This document shows positions 33,201-33,677 of a DNA stretch of 33,677 nucleotides, piece by piece. A program made the position numbers and the translations under genes. Source of the DNA: CAYYGL01 sp964471235 (GTDB lineage: Bacteria > Calditrichota > Calditrichia > RBG-13-44-9 > J075); the NCBI GenBank assembly GCA_964471235.1, contig CAYYGL010000030.1:1-33677 (forward strand), given 5' to 3'. The notes beneath the pieces were generated by a model. The model worked only from the letters and a program-made list of their open reading frames with translations, had not been told where the DNA came from and searched no databases. Position 1 is the first letter of the stretch. The number at the start of each line of letters is the position of its first letter.

Positions 33201-33677
33201 AACAACACCCTGGAGGTAACATCCATTACGGTCGGATTGGATGCCAGCCTTTCCTTCTGGGCGTGGTATGAATTCCCCAACTACGGTACGGATGGCGTTT
33301 ATGTGGAAGTGAACGACGGCAGCGGCTGGACGACCCTGGATTTCCTGGGCAGCGGCGGCGCCCTGGGAACACTGAACACCGGCAACGATTGGCTGGAATA
33401 CACCTACGACCTCAGCGATTACCCGCCCGGCACTACCCTGAACCTGCGCTTTCGTTTTACCAGCGACAACACCGATGTGGCGGAAGGCGTGTATATTGAT
33501 GATGTCAAACTCCATCGGCATGAAATTGAAAACCCGCTGGGAATCCCGGAACCACCGGAACCATTGATAACCGCACCGCAATTATTTCAAAACTATCCCA
33601 ATCCGTTTAACCCGGTTACCGCAATTAGCTTTCAGCTCTCAGCACTCAGCCAGGTAAAATTGGAGATTTACAATACC
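30297..33677 (+). CDS. Gingipain-like C25 protease with T9SS tail (3' truncated)
   Basis: An open frame of 1127 codons runs from the ATG at 30297 off the window edge. AAAGGAGGAG precedes the start. Residues 1-25 are a signal peptide ending near MLANP. A propeptide-like beta domain (about 30-215) is followed by the C25 catalytic domain (about 229-590): HPYVIITADYMV, the histidine motif NHDGHAW (H457) and the cysteine motif SIGCW (C492), with NPNGGGVAFIGNSRYGW and GDPEMPVW after it. Two CARDB-like beta domains follow (about 640-905), then a jelly-roll/MAM-like domain (about 920-1075). LFQNYPNPFNP (1096 on) is the start of the type IX secretion sorting tail. It should be exported, then displayed or released at the cell surface. 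The very C-terminus is missing only because the window ends. Confidence 0.93.
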   Translation, partial: MRSSTSPFVFFIVLFLTFPGMMLANPQRFSFTFQKDRLTFYSADNYVHLRYPGMELTRKSGAPQVPFKLASIALPPGMEIASVRVAAAESDTLAGNYLLIPAQPPQVLSNPRVQFVPPDQKRYGTTAPYPGKLVDFTRGGNFSGYGMAALQIYPVQYLPLQQKVVVYSRIEVEVELQPARFTGISTRRNPLSPAIYEQMLKRLVKNPASVQRMLPPPSRESTLLPAGVHPYVIITADYMVNSFQPLAQWKTEKGLAAKIVTTSWIYANYPGVDSQEKIRNFIKDAYQHWGTTWVLLGGDTNILPERLAYAFDCEYGDPNDNYIPCDLYFADLDGTWNADGDNIYGEVTDSVDMYPEVFVGRAPVQNTTEATAFVNKLLTYEKNAPAGHELNMLYLAEILWNNPYTNSGDGKDYIDEQFVPSRYDPITKLYEALGNENYTTVMNALNEGQNIINHDGHAWYTVMSVGTGMLSRSDMDILTNGPKYSLLFSIGCWPAAFDHDCIAEHFVTNPNGGGVAFIGNSRYGWGSPGNPLFGYSDRFDQQFYRMLFTENIYRAGDALLAAKTVYMPFAQQENVYRWCEYEINLLGDPEMPVWTDAPQPLVVDCPAEVPVGNNLCQITVSNGGSPVENALVCLMQDTTVYVTALTNISGQVNLSFFTDDPSHDLLLTVTAPNCIPYQATISMQGNAPYARIANFSTNGSPEGYFTPGETTTLDVCFKNFGNEPAQDVNAVLSCDDPNLVLMDTVEAIGDLQPGDSLIIANAFSFQSDVNLSNGTVIYLQSRLSDANGNHWNLPLGVTAATPVYSFYHQQSSDSLGGDNDGFPEPGETVSLNVIIQNMGLANGEQVTAAVSSDNPFITFINPSLSFGDVLPSEFRQAFTDVEIDPACPTPAFPQIHLNFQDQNGYQFADSFLIAIGELGFFDNMENGEGTWQHSGTTDLWHLSPSRKHSGTFSWYCGYEGFHQYANNMNNTLEVTSITVGLDASLSFWAWYEFPNYGTDGVYVEVNDGSGWTTLDFLGSGGALGTLNTGNDWLEYTYDLSDYPPGTTLNLRFRFTSDNTDVAEGVYIDDVKLHRHEIENPLGIPEPPEPLITAPQLFQNYPNPFNPVTAISFQLSALSQVKLEIYNT

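Overview
The window is about 33.7 kb of bacterial DNA of middling GC content. It has dense short operons on both strands and long intergenic gaps that are rich in repeats. I saw no rRNA, tRNA, CRISPR array, transposase or phage gene. The last gene is a gingipain-like (C25) secreted protease that carries the start of a type IX secretion (Por) C-terminal tail of the FQNYPNPFNP type. That tail, together with the Gram-negative lipoproteins, the zinc-ribbon kinase and the GAF/PP2C signalling proteins, suggests the Calditrichota / candidate division KSB1 / Ignavibacteria part of the FCB superphylum. This placement is an inference from protein style, not from a marker gene.

Layout. 1-320: a composite intergenic repeat with a perfect 20-bp hairpin. 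321-1730: two lipoproteins of unknown function. 1721-2522 (-): a winged-helix regulator followed by a small C2H2-like zinc protein. 2682-5586 (-): a histidine kinase with a cysteine-rich PAS domain and its NtrC-type sigma-54 activator. 5937-9761 (+): a very large CASTOR/POLLUX-like membrane protein with RCK, ACT-like and cysteine motifs. 9795-10829 (-): a FemAB/GNAT-fold enzyme. 11338-12090 (-): an orphan osmoprotectant ABC permease. 12756-13430 (+): a VTT/DedA-type membrane protein. 13638-14996 (+): a GAF-PP2C phosphatase. 15068-17872 (-): an operon of HDOD protein, CheR, FlhB-C-like protein and lipoprotein, suggesting motility or chemotaxis. 18169-18678 (+): a ferritin with its own terminator. 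19130-22462 (+): a zinc-ribbon/kinase-like/TM/TPR/beta-helix giant whose DFG motif is degenerate. 22512-22755: a second, inverted copy of the composite repeat. 22790-23287 (+): a GNAT acetyltransferase. 23373-25416 (-): a PfkB sugar kinase and a class IV aminotransferase. 25813-26061 (+): a small coiled-coil protein, followed by a possible gene remnant. 26429-29840 (-): a sulfur-trafficking operon. 30297 to the end (+): the secreted protease, cut by the window edge.

The most coherent system is the sulfur operon, read leftward: a cysteine-rich MerR regulator, an SQR-like flavoprotein, a DUF1641 protein, a DsrC/TusE-like protein with only the penultimate cysteine, and a DsrE2-like protein. Its 5' leader has a perfect 8-bp palindrome that abuts the first gene's ribosome binding site. 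Other points of interest are the probable pseudokinase receptor, the large channel-like protein with duplicated ACT-like motifs, and a family of intergenic repeats built around the core GTAACTATTCAG. That core occurs at nine intergenic places, several as inverted pairs.
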